Positions 35,121 through 44,255 of a DNA stretch of 64,000 nt are shown here, piece after piece; within the stretch, counting starts at the first letter, position 1; every line of letters begins with the position of its first letter. Source of the DNA: Brucella haematophila (lineage in GTDB: Bacteria > Pseudomonadota > Alphaproteobacteria > Rhizobiales > Rhizobiaceae); the NCBI RefSeq assembly GCF_005938105.1, contig NZ_VCPE01000003.1, positions 248,001-312,000 of the forward strand. Direction: 5' to 3'. The notes beneath the pieces were generated by a model. The model had not been told where the DNA came from and did not search any database. It was given only the letters and a program-made list of their open reading frames with translations. The position numbers and the translations under genes are program-made.

Positions 35121-37064
35121 TCAGGCCATGACCGGGATGAGATCGAGAGGGGTCGCGGCATCCAGCGCGGACATGTCGCCCGCCGGCTCGCCGAGATAAC
35201 GGGCGCGGATTGCGCGCCGCATGATTTTTCCGTTTTTGGTTTTTGGCAGGCCCGGCACTGCGATGAGCGCTGAAGGGGCCATTGCCTTGCCAACCGCCTT
35301 GATCACACAGGCGGATGCGTCCGCCTCATCAAGGGCCGCAGCATCTTTGGTCAAAGTAACAAAGGCGACGATGCGTTGGCCACGATCCTGATCCGGAACG
35401 CCAATGACCGCAGCTTCGGTGATCTGCGGATGGGTGACGAGGGCAGATTCAATTTCAGCAGGGCCGATGCGTCGGCCGGAAACTTTGATCGTATCGTCCG
35501 AGCGACCGTGGATGTGCCAGAAGCCTTGCGCGTCCACCGAGCAAAGATCGCCATGCAGCCAGGTGCCCGGCAATTGTGTCCAATAGGTGTTTTTGTAACG
35601 CTCATTGTTGTTCCAGAAGCCGTGGGTCATGCCTGGCCAGCTATTGTGGACACACAGCTCACCGATTCCTTCGGCACGGGCGCCATCAGGCGTCAGCACG
35701 TCGATATCCTGCCCCAGAAGTGGGCCGGAGAAACTGCCGGGGCTCTGTGGCGCGATGGTGTAGCAGCTCAGGAGGCCGCCGCCCGTTTCGGTGCCGCCGG
35801 TATAGTTCAGGATTGGAAGACGCTTTTCGCCGACCGTCTCGAACAGCCATTGCCAGGTTGGAGTGTCCCATGCTTCACCCGTCGAGATAAAGGCGCGCAG
35901 ACTTGAGATATTTTCCGTGGGAGCACCGTTCTTCAGGCCGCGCGCTGCCGTCGGTGCAAGTCCGAGAAGCGTTGCCTTATGGCGTTCGACAATATCCCAG
36001 AGGCGATTTTCGATTGGATAATCCGGCAGACCTTCGATGAACACCGCCGTGGCACCGAATTGCAAAATACCGTAGGTCATCAACGGGCCGAGCATCCAGC
36101 CGAGATCGGCAATCCAGGCAACGGTATCGTCCGACTGAATGTCAAAGGCATAGCCGAAATCGATAGCCGGCTTTAGAAGATAGCCGAGATGCGAATGCAC
36201 GATCCCCTTCGGCGCTCCGGTTGTGCCGGAGGTGAAGATGATCAGCAGTGGATCATTGGCTTCCATCGCAACGGGTGGAACCGGGCGATTATCGGCGGTG
36301 CCAAGTTCCGCCCACTCTATATCGTTAGCGGTATCGAAAGGCGCATCAACGCCGGAGTGACGGATCATCACCAGTTTCTCGACCGACGGCGCAAGTGCGC
36401 GCGCCTGATCGGCGATATCTTTCATCGGCACGACTTTGCCGCGCCGCGAGGTCGCATCCACCGTGACGAGTATCTTTGCTTCACAAGCATTAAGTCGCGC
36501 CGCCAGTGGCTCAGGGCCGTAGCCGGAAAATGCCGGAACGGCGATTGCGCCCAGTCGACCAACGGCTAGAATGGTCGCAATTGCTTCAGGCGAAACGGGT
36601 GCAAATATGCCGATGCGGTCGCCTTTGACGACACCGTGATCGGCAAGACCACGCGCCACGCGCACCACCTCATCGCGCAATTGGCGATAGGTATAGGTGC
36701 GAGTCTGACCCTGATCGCCTTCATAGACAATGGCGGACTTATCAGCCAAATCGGGGTTTTCTGCATGGCGGTCGACACAGTGCCATGACGCATTCAATTC
36801 TCCGCGGACAAACCAGCGTGGAAACTCCTTGCCGGCGCTATCGTCGCGTATCGTTTCCCATGGCCGGGTAAAATTGATGCCGAGATTGTCTGCCGCCGCC
36901 GCCCAAAACCAGTCAGGATTGTCGATGGCTGCGCGCTGCAGGTCACTCAGCGTATCATGTTCCCAGCCCTTCATGGCCTTCGCCAGGCGACTGCGGGCGA
37001 CATATTCTGCGGGAGGGATCCAGGCTGCGCCTTTGGCGCTGCCGAACTCGGATATGCCCTTCAT
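35121..37064 (-). CDS. AMP-forming acyl-CoA synthetase (acetyl-CoA synthetase-like)
   Basis: A 647-residue ANL-superfamily ligase: an ACAS-type N-terminus (NPDWFWAAAADNLGINFTRP), P-loop IFTSGTTGAPKGIVHSH, the substrate loop YTGGTETGGG, hinge motif IHGRSDDTIKVSGRRIGPAE and catalytic lysine in PKTKNGKIMRRAI. It activates a carboxylate with ATP and CoA. Length and N-terminus resemble acetyl- or propionyl-CoA synthetase, but family members accept larger acids, and clustering with acyl-CoA dehydrogenase, hydratase and thiolase suggests the growth substrate or a side-chain acid. The start MKGISEFGS is the only reasonable one. Confidence 0.9.
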   Translation of the reverse strand: MKGISEFGSAKGAAWIPPAEYVARSRLAKAMKGWEHDTLSDLQRAAIDNPDWFWAAAADNLGINFTRPWETIRDDSAGKEFPRWFVRGELNASWHCVDRHAENPDLADKSAIVYEGDQGQTRTYTYRQLRDEVVRVARGLADHGVVKGDRIGIFAPVSPEAIATILAVGRLGAIAVPAFSGYGPEPLAARLNACEAKILVTVDATSRRGKVVPMKDIADQARALAPSVEKLVMIRHSGVDAPFDTANDIEWAELGTADNRPVPPVAMEANDPLLIIFTSGTTGAPKGIVHSHLGYLLKPAIDFGYAFDIQSDDTVAWIADLGWMLGPLMTYGILQFGATAVFIEGLPDYPIENRLWDIVERHKATLLGLAPTAARGLKNGAPTENISSLRAFISTGEAWDTPTWQWLFETVGEKRLPILNYTGGTETGGGLLSCYTIAPQSPGSFSGPLLGQDIDVLTPDGARAEGIGELCVHNSWPGMTHGFWNNNERYKNTYWTQLPGTWLHGDLCSVDAQGFWHIHGRSDDTIKVSGRRIGPAEIESALVTHPQITEAAVIGVPDQDRGQRIVAFVTLTKDAAALDEADASACVIKAVGKAMAPSALIAVPGLPKTKNGKIMRRAIRARYLGEPAGDMSALDAATPLDLIPVMA

Positions 37065-37130
37065 CAGTTTGTTCTCCTGCGCTCTCCACCTCTGTTCGGG
37101 TGGAGCGAAGTTGATGGAATCTCGAAGGGA

Positions 37131-38033
37131 TCAGGCAACGTTTCGGCTCGCGGTCAGCATTTCGTAAAGGCCGACAACCTCGCGCGCAGTTTTGATATGC
37201 GCATAGTCAATGTGCTGGCCTTCATAGAGAAGGGCGGCGAGACCTTTGGCTTCTGCTTCGTTGAAGGCTTCGATCATGCCGCGATAGAAGATGACATCCT
37301 GTTCCGAAGGAGTGAAAACCTCGTTGGCAACTTCGATATGCGACGGATGGATGAGAACCATGCCACGATAACCAAGAGCCCGGTTCTGGCGTGCGAAGTT
37401 CCATGCGCCTTCCAGATTGTTCAGGTCTTGCCAGACGCCCACCAGGGGATGATTTTTGCCTGCCGCACGATTGGCCAGTACAGCACGCGAGCGCAAATAG
37501 AGCGTTTCCTGCCCGTCAGGACTGAACTCGAAACCGATGGAACGCGAAACATCCGCATCTCGCGCGGTGCCAGCAAACAGTGTCGCGCAGCGGGGCGAGG
37601 CATTGATCATGTTCTCGCAATCGGCATAGGCCTGCGCAGTTTCGAGATTGAGCACGAACTCGAACGTGCCTTCGGCAACCCCGTTCTTGCGCTCGAAATG
37701 TGTGGTGAGCGCATCAAATGCGATGATATCGCGTGAGCCGAAAGTTTTTGGCAGTGCAAAGCCGTGACATCCTGCGATAGCGACCTTCTCCAGATCGTCT
37801 CCAGCTATACCGGTGTCGAGGCTGTTCAGGCGTACATAGACCCCGCGATCCGGGTAGGACTGCGCAAGCTCGCGGATGGTAGCAGCAGCGACGTCGCGGG
37901 CTTGTGCTTTGAGATGGGTCGGTACGGAATCTTCAAGATCGATGATGACCCCGTCTGCACCCTTCTGCATGGCCTTGACTGCCCAGCCTTCGCGATGGGC
38001 GGGAACAAAGAGAACAGAGCGCATAGGTTTCAT
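37131..38033 (-). CDS. CitE-like HpcH/HpaI aldolase (beta-hydroxyacyl-CoA lyase)
   Basis: A 300-residue TIM-barrel lyase: RSVLFVPAHREGWAVKAM, the acidic metal loop VIIDLEDSVPTHLKAQAR, VYVRLNSLDTG, FVLNLETAQAY (metal-binding Glu) and GYRGMVLIHPSHIEVAN. This is the Mg-dependent CitE/malyl-CoA lyase family that splits citramalyl-, methylmalyl- or malyl-CoA type esters. It differs clearly from the second CitE-like protein encoded at 41.6-42.4 kb, so two C-C cleavage steps or two stereoisomers may be handled. First gene of the minus-strand operon leading into the ligase gene. Confidence 0.85.
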   Translation of the reverse strand: MKPMRSVLFVPAHREGWAVKAMQKGADGVIIDLEDSVPTHLKAQARDVAAATIRELAQSYPDRGVYVRLNSLDTGIAGDDLEKVAIAGCHGFALPKTFGSRDIIAFDALTTHFERKNGVAEGTFEFVLNLETAQAYADCENMINASPRCATLFAGTARDADVSRSIGFEFSPDGQETLYLRSRAVLANRAAGKNHPLVGVWQDLNNLEGAWNFARQNRALGYRGMVLIHPSHIEVANEVFTPSEQDVIFYRGMIEAFNEAEAKGLAALLYEGQHIDYAHIKTAREVVGLYEMLTASRNVA

Positions 38034-38362
38034 GGATACGGCCCTCCCAAGGCCAATCTGCTTTTGCTTGTGCTTTTTGTCGGCCGGAAATTGCGACGCG
38101 TAAACCCTTGTGAAAGCTGGTAAAGTCCGGTCCTAGATGCCCATAAGGTTTAGGCTATGGGCAGCCGCCTGAATGTAACCCGCATCGACATCGCGACGAT
38201 GTGTACTCAAACTATCACCGTGTGTTCTCATGATAGTCTCGCTATCCCGAGGGCATACAGCGGATGAGGCAATAGCAGCGATAGCCGGAACCGCTGGCTG
38301 TTCCTGTTGGCGGGTTCGACGCACCGCTCTATCCTGAAAATGTTTCTGATGGAGGGGATAAA
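38034..38362. promoter_or_regulatory. Divergent promoter region with dyad
   Basis: The region between the CitE-like gene (minus) and an SDR gene (plus). A dyad CCCATA-N10-TATGGG at 38140-38161 encloses AAGGTTTAGGC and looks like a degenerate relative of the island's ATAGG-N5-CCTAT sites. No gene is seen. Confidence 0.4.
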
Positions 38363-39133
38363 GTGGGACGATATAGTGGTGTCATCGCTCTGGTAACCGG
38401 AGGCGCGAGCGGTATTGGAAAGTCAACGGTTGAGCGCTTGATAGTCGAGGGCGCGAGCGTTGTGGTTGCTGATCTTTATCCCGCGAAAAGCGAAGGTGTG
38501 CTGCGCGAAATCGCAGCCAAAGGTGTGGATATAAGAGATTCCTTTGCCCTTGGTCTGGACGTGACGGATGGTCAGGCCGTGGAGGCCGCATTTGCCAATG
38601 TGAAGGCGCGTTTCGGCAGCATTGGCCTGCTGGTGAATTCAGCAGGTATTCGCGAAATCATTGCTCCACTCGATTTGCCGATCTCGGAGTGGAACCGCGT
38701 GCTGGATATCAATCTGACGGGATCATTCATGATGGCGCAGGCCTTCGGACGTCAGATTGTTGCGGCGGGTACATCCGGAGCGATTGTTAATATTGCCTCC
38801 ACTGCCGGGCTTGTCGCCAGCCGCAACCGTGCAGCTTATGTGGCGTCAAAGCACGGTGTGGTGGGCCTTACCAAACAGCTCGCCTATGATCTTGGGCCGA
38901 AGGGTATTCGCGTCAACGCAGTTGCACCTGCGGTGATCCGTACGCCCATGACAGAATCCTATTTCGACGATCCGCAGCGGATCGCGGAGGTGTTGAAAAA
39001 CTATCCACTAGGCCGTGTGGGGCGGCCCGAAGATGTTGCTTCGGCAGTGGCATTTCTGGGGTCTCACGATGCAGCCTTCATCAGCGGCGTCGTGCTGCCC
39101 GTCGACGGGGGGAATACAGCCGGAAAGCCTTGA
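38363..39133 (+). CDS. SDR family oxidoreductase
   Basis: A 256-residue classical SDR: TGGASGIG, ADLYPAKSEG after strand 2 (Asp favours NAD), NSAGIRE in place of NNAG, a catalytic Ser in NIASTAG, YVASK and PVDGGNTAGKP at the end. It begins with GTG, eight bases after GGAGGGG; no better ATG is nearby. It is transcribed alone, convergent with the LysR gene only eight bases away, and divergent from the CitE-ligase operon. The substrate is unknown; a hydroxyacyl dehydrogenase of the island is likely. Confidence 0.88.
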   Translation: MGRYSGVIALVTGGASGIGKSTVERLIVEGASVVVADLYPAKSEGVLREIAAKGVDIRDSFALGLDVTDGQAVEAAFANVKARFGSIGLLVNSAGIREIIAPLDLPISEWNRVLDINLTGSFMMAQAFGRQIVAAGTSGAIVNIASTAGLVASRNRAAYVASKHGVVGLTKQLAYDLGPKGIRVNAVAPAVIRTPMTESYFDDPQRIAEVLKNYPLGRVGRPEDVASAVAFLGSHDAAFISGVVLPVDGGNTAGKP

Positions 39134-39141
39134 GGCGACCT

Positions 39142-40140
39142 TCAGGCTGTCTCACTGTTTTCACGCGCGGGGTGTAATCTCGCAGAAAGCTTGTAGCGCT
39201 GGATCATCTCTTCGGTGATGCTGATAATCATGTTTTGAACCCAGAACGCCGCGCGTGACATGGGGCGAGAACGCTTGCGCACAAGATAAGCCGTGCGCTC
39301 CATCTTGACGCCTTCAATCGGGACGAGCGCTAGCGTTCCGGCGTTGACATGATGCATGACAGCGGCCTCGGAGAGAATTGTATAGGCGCTGGCACGACAG
39401 GCCATTTCAATGAGCGAAGGCAAAGGATCGATCTCCATCACCACGTTCAGCGAGGTGTTGAACGAGCGCGCATATTTTTCCGCCACGGTGCGTCCGCCAT
39501 GCGAATTGTTGGGCATCACGAGGGGCAGCTTTTCAAGTACGTCGACTGGCACGGGCTGAAGAGCCACGCCATTCGAACCGATTTCTCCCGGCCAATTGTC
39601 GGGGGCCGTGCATAGAAACAACTCTTCAGTATAAAGTGGTTGGGTCACGAATTGAGACGGATCCGGCGTTTCATAGACACAACCGATATGGACATCTTCC
39701 CGGTCGATTTTTTCCAGAATGATCCGTGACATCGCTTCGGTCAAATGCATCCTGATCGACGGCATTTCAGTTTGAACCGTTTCTGCCAGCGGCACCGACA
39801 GCACGAGCCCTACGGAAGGGGGCAACGCCACAGTCACCTGACCAGTTGTCGAGGTGCCAATGCTTTGCACGCCTTCGACCATGCTTTCCGACATTTGTAG
39901 AATCTGCTTGCCGCGTGCTGTCAGTGCGACACCGGCTTCGGTCAGTTCCACGCCACGCGCGCCGCGTATCGCAAGCTTGACGCCAAGACTGCGTTCGAGT
40001 TTTGCAATATTTTCCGAAAGCGAGGGTTGCGCCATGCCGAGTGAGTCAGCCGCAGCAGAAATGGATCCATGATCGGCAAGGGTCAGAAAATAATAGAGTT
40101 GGCGCAGGTTCAACGCCGGTGGCTTTTCCTGTGTGGACAT
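39142..40140 (-). CDS. LysR-family transcriptional regulator 1
   Basis: A 332-residue LTTR. The N-terminal winged helix-turn-helix reads LRQLYYFLTLADHGSISAAA, then MAQPSLSENIAKLERSLGVK. The effector domain includes IGCVYETPDPSQF and RASAYTILSE. It is closely related to the second LysR protein encoded near 53 kb: both share NWPGEIG, the RASAYTIL segment and VRKRSRP near the C-terminus, as in the NAC-like branch. It lies beside the Mct-citE operon, and an operator-like site (ATAGG-N5-CCTTT) lies 60 bp before its start, fitting autoregulation. It probably senses a CoA pathway acid. Confidence 0.92.
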   Translation of the reverse strand: MSTQEKPPALNLRQLYYFLTLADHGSISAAADSLGMAQPSLSENIAKLERSLGVKLAIRGARGVELTEAGVALTARGKQILQMSESMVEGVQSIGTSTTGQVTVALPPSVGLVLSVPLAETVQTEMPSIRMHLTEAMSRIILEKIDREDVHIGCVYETPDPSQFVTQPLYTEELFLCTAPDNWPGEIGSNGVALQPVPVDVLEKLPLVMPNNSHGGRTVAEKYARSFNTSLNVVMEIDPLPSLIEMACRASAYTILSEAAVMHHVNAGTLALVPIEGVKMERTAYLVRKRSRPMSRAAFWVQNMIISITEEMIQRYKLSARLHPARENSETA

Positions 40141-40200
40141 GACTTTCTCCTCTTACCCGGAGGATGTCGCCATTCCCGGGTAAAGGCAAAAGCAATATAT

Positions 40201-40215
40201 ATAGGGAGGCCCTTT
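40201..40215 (+). promoter_or_regulatory. Putative LysR operator upstream of LysR 1
   Basis: ATAGG-gaggc-CCTTT, one mismatch from consensus. Its reverse complement extended outward (GGTAAAGGGCC ... CCTAT) also occurs before the CoA-transferase gene at 44256. It is placed for autoregulation of lysR 1. Confidence 0.5.
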
Positions 40216-40275
40216 ACCCCTCAATTGCCATAGCTATAGATGGCTCGTATTCGCGAACCATCGTCCTGTGGCGCG

Positions 40276-41493
40276 TCAGACACCTATCACGCCCTGATCA
40301 ACAAGTTTGCTGATTTCGCCCGAAGGTAAACCCAGATGATCGGCAAGAACTGCCTCGCTGTCCTGACCCAGCCGTCTTGCGGGTTGAACCTGTCCCCGTT
40401 CACGCTTCGAGATGCGGGCAAAAGCGCCCGGTACAGGCACAGAACCTGCCGCAAGCTGCGCGACTGTCGAGAAAATTTCGTTGTCACGCACAAGTCTCGG
40501 ATCGTTTGCTATTGCCTCCGCGAGCGATTGATAGGGTTCCCAGCAAACGCCGCTCGCTTCCAGCCGAGCTGTCAGATCGACGAAATCAAGCTTCGCGGTC
40601 GCCTTTTCCAACAGTGCGAAGAGTGCTTCACGATAGCGGTAGCGCTGGCCTTCATCACGCGTAAATGAAACACCGAGAACTGCTTCCAGATCGCCGATTT
40701 CCTTGGCTATGTCGAAGGCCTGTACCAGAGATTTCCATTGTCGGGCTGTGATAGCGACGATCATGACGCGACGTCCGTCTCGTGTGGCAAAATCTCGACC
40801 GAATGCGCCGAACAAGGCGTTGCCGATACGCGGGCGGTCTCCTGCCATCAGAGTTTCGGATATCTGTCCGAGATGCCCAAGCGCGCCAATCGCGACATCG
40901 CTCAGTGCAAGATTGATCTCGATATCGCGTCCGTCGACGCGCCGCTGTCTTTCGGCGGCCATCAGGCTAAAGGCAGCATAGGCGCCGGTCAGTAGATCCC
41001 ACGCCGGAAGCACGGCATTGACAGGCTGCGCGCCATTCTGGCTGTCATCGCCGGTCATCATCGGAACGCCGACCGCAGCATTGATCGTGTAATCGACGCC
41101 GTTGCGACCATCAGGCCAACCTTGCACGCGAAGTGTCACCAGATCGGAGCGGCGCTCACGCAGTTTTGCATGGGCGAGAAAGCCGTCTCGGGGATAGTTG
41201 GTGACGAAAAGGCCGCGGCCGGGCCCGGGCGCTGTGATGATGGCTGCTGCAAGTTCACGGCCCTCGGGGCGGGAAAGGTCGAGGGCAACGGAGAGCTTTC
41301 CCTTGTTCAGCCCTTCCCAGTAGAGGCTGTCGCCCGCATCGTTGAGCGGCCAACGCCGATAATCCGGCCCGCCGCCAATATTGTCGAAGCGGATTACTTT
41401 CGCGCCAAATTGCTGGAGATGCAACGCACAGGATGGGGCCGCGATAAATGAAGCGCCTTCAACGACGGTCAAATCGCTCAAAAGATCATACAT
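40276..41493 (-). CDS. mct: 2-methylfumaryl-CoA isomerase (mesaconyl-CoA C1-C4 CoA transferase)
   Basis: A 405-residue CaiB-family protein that follows Chloroflexus Mct through its length: LTVVEGASFIAAPSCALHL, GAKVIRFDNIGGGPDYRRWP, LYWEGLNKGKLSVALDL, VDYTINAAVGVPMMTG, LPAWDLLTGAYAAFSLMAAE and IGNALFGAFGRDFATRDGR. Asp166 in PAWDLL is the CoA-carrying residue. Mct moves CoA within mesaconate from C1 to C4, in the 3-hydroxypropionate bicycle. The start is set at MYDLLSDLTVVEG; the frame is open 51 codons upstream into the next gene but that part is not family-like. It sits directly after a CitE-type lyase gene, which would cleave the citramalyl-CoA formed two steps later. Confidence 0.88.
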   Translation of the reverse strand: MYDLLSDLTVVEGASFIAAPSCALHLQQFGAKVIRFDNIGGGPDYRRWPLNDAGDSLYWEGLNKGKLSVALDLSRPEGRELAAAIITAPGPGRGLFVTNYPRDGFLAHAKLRERRSDLVTLRVQGWPDGRNGVDYTINAAVGVPMMTGDDSQNGAQPVNAVLPAWDLLTGAYAAFSLMAAERQRRVDGRDIEINLALSDVAIGALGHLGQISETLMAGDRPRIGNALFGAFGRDFATRDGRRVMIVAITARQWKSLVQAFDIAKEIGDLEAVLGVSFTRDEGQRYRYREALFALLEKATAKLDFVDLTARLEASGVCWEPYQSLAEAIANDPRLVRDNEIFSTVAQLAAGSVPVPGAFARISKRERGQVQPARRLGQDSEAVLADHLGLPSGEISKLVDQGVIGV

Positions 41494-41557
41494 GGTATTT
41501 CCGTTTCCGGCAGCGAAGTTTGCCGATGAGTCGAGATATCCGAGCCGGAATTCCGGA

Positions 41558-42352
41558 TCAGAGGCATATGTTGTGAGCAAGAATTGCGCGGGCGCGAATA
41601 CGGACGGGTTCGTCGACCATCGCTCCGTCGACTTTGACGGCGCCATCGCCGGATGCGAGCACTTTGGTCGCCCATTCAGTTTCGGCAGCAGTTGGCCGCC
41701 ATGCCTCGTGAACGGGAGCGACTTGCGCAGGGTGGATCAGAAGTTTACCGCCCATGCCCAAAGCCCGCGCATGCCGCGCATCGGCGCGTGTAATTTCCGG
41801 GCTTTTCACATCCGCTGTCACACCGTCGAGCGGGGCAGCAATCTGGGCGAGACGGGATGCGATCACCAGTTCCTGACGGATAGGCAGCAGAATCTCACGT
41901 TCATGCTCGCAGCCAAGATCAGCGCAGAAATCGATGGAACCAAAAGCGAGTTGCATGACTGCGTCCGACCTCGCCAAATCGCGCGCTGCGGCTATGCCCT
42001 TCGCGCTCTCGACAAGAGCAATCACCGGATGGCCCGTCATGTCCGCAACGCGGCTGATATCATCGGCTTTTTCGGACTTTGGCAGCATCACGGCTGCGAA
42101 GGGTAAGGATGCTGCGAGACGCAAGTCGTCGTCATGGAATTCCGTATCGCTGGCATTGATGCGCAAAACCACTGGCAAATCAGTGAAACTGACATTGGCT
42201 GCTGCTCGCGCTGCGGTCTTGCAATCCGCCGCGACTGCATCTTCCAGATCGAGGATAATGGAATCCGTACCCGATGCAGCCGCTTTTGCGAAACGTTCAG
42301 GGCGATTGGCGGGGACAAATATCGGAAACTGCAATGGTGCTGGCTTGGTCAT
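41558..42352 (-). CDS. CitE-like lyase, probable citramalyl-CoA lyase
   Basis: A 264-residue HpcH/HpaI-family protein: FPIFVPANRPERFAKAAASG, the metal loop IILDLEDAVAADCKTAAR, VVLRINASDTEFHDDDL, IALVESAKGI and GGKLLIHPAQVAPVH. It is shorter than malyl-CoA lyases and closer to stand-alone CitE/citramalyl-CoA lyases, which give acetyl-CoA plus pyruvate. It shares an operon with mct (64 bp apart), and that pairing is the main argument for citramalyl-CoA as substrate. The ATG MTKPAP is preferred; an in-frame TTG lies 15 bases upstream. Confidence 0.82.
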   Translation of the reverse strand: MTKPAPLQFPIFVPANRPERFAKAAASGTDSIILDLEDAVAADCKTAARAAANVSFTDLPVVLRINASDTEFHDDDLRLAASLPFAAVMLPKSEKADDISRVADMTGHPVIALVESAKGIAAARDLARSDAVMQLAFGSIDFCADLGCEHEREILLPIRQELVIASRLAQIAAPLDGVTADVKSPEITRADARHARALGMGGKLLIHPAQVAPVHEAWRPTAAETEWATKVLASGDGAVKVDGAMVDEPVRIRARAILAHNICL

Positions 42353-42507
42353 GGCTTTCTCGTTCAACTCTTCAAAAAGCTAACGGAACGAAAGATCAGC
42401 GCCAAACAGGTGAAACCTTCTTCTATCATCGGAAAAACCGAGATGTCGGGGGGGCAGTAAGCGAAAGCGATCAGGTACTGGTCGCCGTTCAAAAAGCGAT
42501 GTGGCCT

Positions 42508-42522
42508 ATCGGCTAAGCCTAT
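42508..42522 (+). promoter_or_regulatory. Putative LysR operator, ATCGG-N5-CCTAT
   Basis: ATCGG-ctaag-CCTAT, identical in its spacer to the perfect site at 53758. It lies between the divergent citE-mct operon and the MmgE/PrpD gene and can serve both. Confidence 0.6.
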
Positions 42523-42641
42523 TGTGAGGCTATAGTCATTGACCTGCAAAAATCAGACATTTATTCCCGACATCGAATTAGAAGTCCGTTCGGTTGCGGA
42601 GGAGACGTGCGCCGGACGGCATCACGTTTGTGGGGAGTAAT

Positions 42642-44030
42642 ATGACCGATCATTCTCAAACACTGGAAGAGGCCGTCGCGGCCTTTGTCGTCAACTTTAC
42701 CCATGCGGATATTGATGCACGGACGCTTGAGGCCGCAAAGGCCCTGATCAAAGACCAGTTTGCGATTCAGATCGGCGCTTCAGTGCTGCCATGGTCGCAA
42801 AAGACACTGGCATTTCGCGCACCGCACCCAGGCCGGGCAACGATTGTCAATCGTGCGGAACCTGCTTCGGCAGTTGACGCGGCTTACATGAACGCCACTT
42901 ATGGCCATGGTTTTGAGTATGATGATTTCTTCGGGAACGCTCATCCTGGTTGTGCGGTTGTTCCAGCAGCCTTTGCTCTTGGCGAAGAGCTGGGCGCTTC
43001 GCTTGAAGAGGTGCTGACTGCCCTGGTAGTTGGCTATGAAACCTATGTCCGTATAGGCAAATGGGGATCGCCCGCAGTTCTCAATGTTGGCTGGCAGCCC
43101 CATGCAATTTTCGCCAATTTCGGCACCGCCGCACTTGCAGCCAAGTTGATGAAACTCGACGTCGAACAGACCTTTCACGCGCTTGCCATTGCACTGAGCC
43201 ATGCCAGTGGTCCAACGGAATATGCGTCGACTGGAGGGTCCATCAAGCGCGTTCACGCTGGCATTGCCGTTCGCAACGGCATTGAGGCCGCTGGCCTTGC
43301 CGCTGCAGGTGTCACCGGCCCACGACGATTCCTGACTGGTGATCGTGGTCTTTATCGCATGTTCTGTCACAAAACGGTTGGCGATGAGGCGATTGCCGAT
43401 TTTCTGCCCGGCGTTGCGAATTTCATGCCGGGTTTGTCTTTCAAGCATTACTGCTGCTGTGCCTGCACCTTCTCCTATATCGAGGCCATGCAGGAATTGC
43501 AGGGACGGGCGCAGGATATCGAACGGGTGGAAGCGCGCGTTCAGACGATGGTCAACAATATCGTTGGCACTCGAAACGCAAATATCTATCAGCCTCGTAA
43601 TATCGAAGAGGTGCAATATTCGTTGCCTGCGCAAATGGCGATGTCGGCACTTGGTATCGGCAACGGGTTTTCTGCTCATCATGCTGTGCTTGAAGGAAAG
43701 ATCGATCTGAAAGATGGTTCGCCCGTCTATGATCTGATCAACCGTATCAAGATCGAAATTTCGCCCGAGCTTGATGAGAAATACCGCCACTTCGTCGCTG
43801 ATGTGACCGTACACTTAAAAGACGGAACCACCGAGACGATTTTCCGCGAGCAGTCCAAAGGCTCGCCTATGAAGCCCTATACTGCCGCTGAACATCTGGA
43901 AAAGTTGAGCGATCTGACTGATGGCGTGATGGGGCGCGAGCAGGCAGCGCGCCTGTGGGCGCTGGTGGATGAAATGCGCTTTGATCGCAAGGCGAGCGAG
44001 ATTGCATCGCTTCTCGTTCCCGGACGCTAA
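42642..44030 (+). CDS. MmgE/PrpD family protein
   Basis: A 462-residue member of the 2-methylcitrate dehydratase / cis-aconitate decarboxylase / epimerase superfamily: VVGYETYVRIGKWG, WQPHAIFANFGTAALAAKLM, the active-site segment GGSIKRVHAGIAVRNG and GVTGPRRFLTGDRGLYRMF. Members dehydrate, decarboxylate or epimerise tri- and dicarboxylic acids without a metal. In this setting it may interconvert a methyl-branched hydroxy acid with its unsaturated form, such as citramalate and mesaconate, or make itaconate. The specific reaction cannot be read. The ATG MTDHSQ follows GGGGAG. It is divergent from citE-mct across a LysR-type site. Confidence 0.85.
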   Translation: MTDHSQTLEEAVAAFVVNFTHADIDARTLEAAKALIKDQFAIQIGASVLPWSQKTLAFRAPHPGRATIVNRAEPASAVDAAYMNATYGHGFEYDDFFGNAHPGCAVVPAAFALGEELGASLEEVLTALVVGYETYVRIGKWGSPAVLNVGWQPHAIFANFGTAALAAKLMKLDVEQTFHALAIALSHASGPTEYASTGGSIKRVHAGIAVRNGIEAAGLAAAGVTGPRRFLTGDRGLYRMFCHKTVGDEAIADFLPGVANFMPGLSFKHYCCCACTFSYIEAMQELQGRAQDIERVEARVQTMVNNIVGTRNANIYQPRNIEEVQYSLPAQMAMSALGIGNGFSAHHAVLEGKIDLKDGSPVYDLINRIKIEISPELDEKYRHFVADVTVHLKDGTTETIFREQSKGSPMKPYTAAEHLEKLSDLTDGVMGREQAARLWALVDEMRFDRKASEIASLLVPGR

Positions 44031-44141
44031 TGTTTCGCTGAGTATCTCAGCACAGGAACTGCAATAAATTTCAGAACATGGCTGAGCGGGCAACTCATGG
44101 AGTTGTCCGTATAGCCGCTCGCGTCATGGAGGTGGGTAGGC

Positions 44142-44160
44142 GGTAAAGGGCCCTACCTAT
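44142..44160 (+). promoter_or_regulatory. Degenerate LysR-type site
   Basis: GGTAAAGGGCCCTACCTAT. Its first 11 bases and last five match the reverse complement of the site before lysR 1 (40201-40218), with one extra spacer base. It lies ~95 bp before the CoA-transferase gene. Confidence 0.45.
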
Positions 44161-44255
44161 AGCGCGCATAGTTCCTGACTTTGGCTCAGCCGCGCCAGTG
44201 GATCGTTACCCAAGCGAACCATAAACTCTTACAAAATTGCCTTTGGAGAACACAT

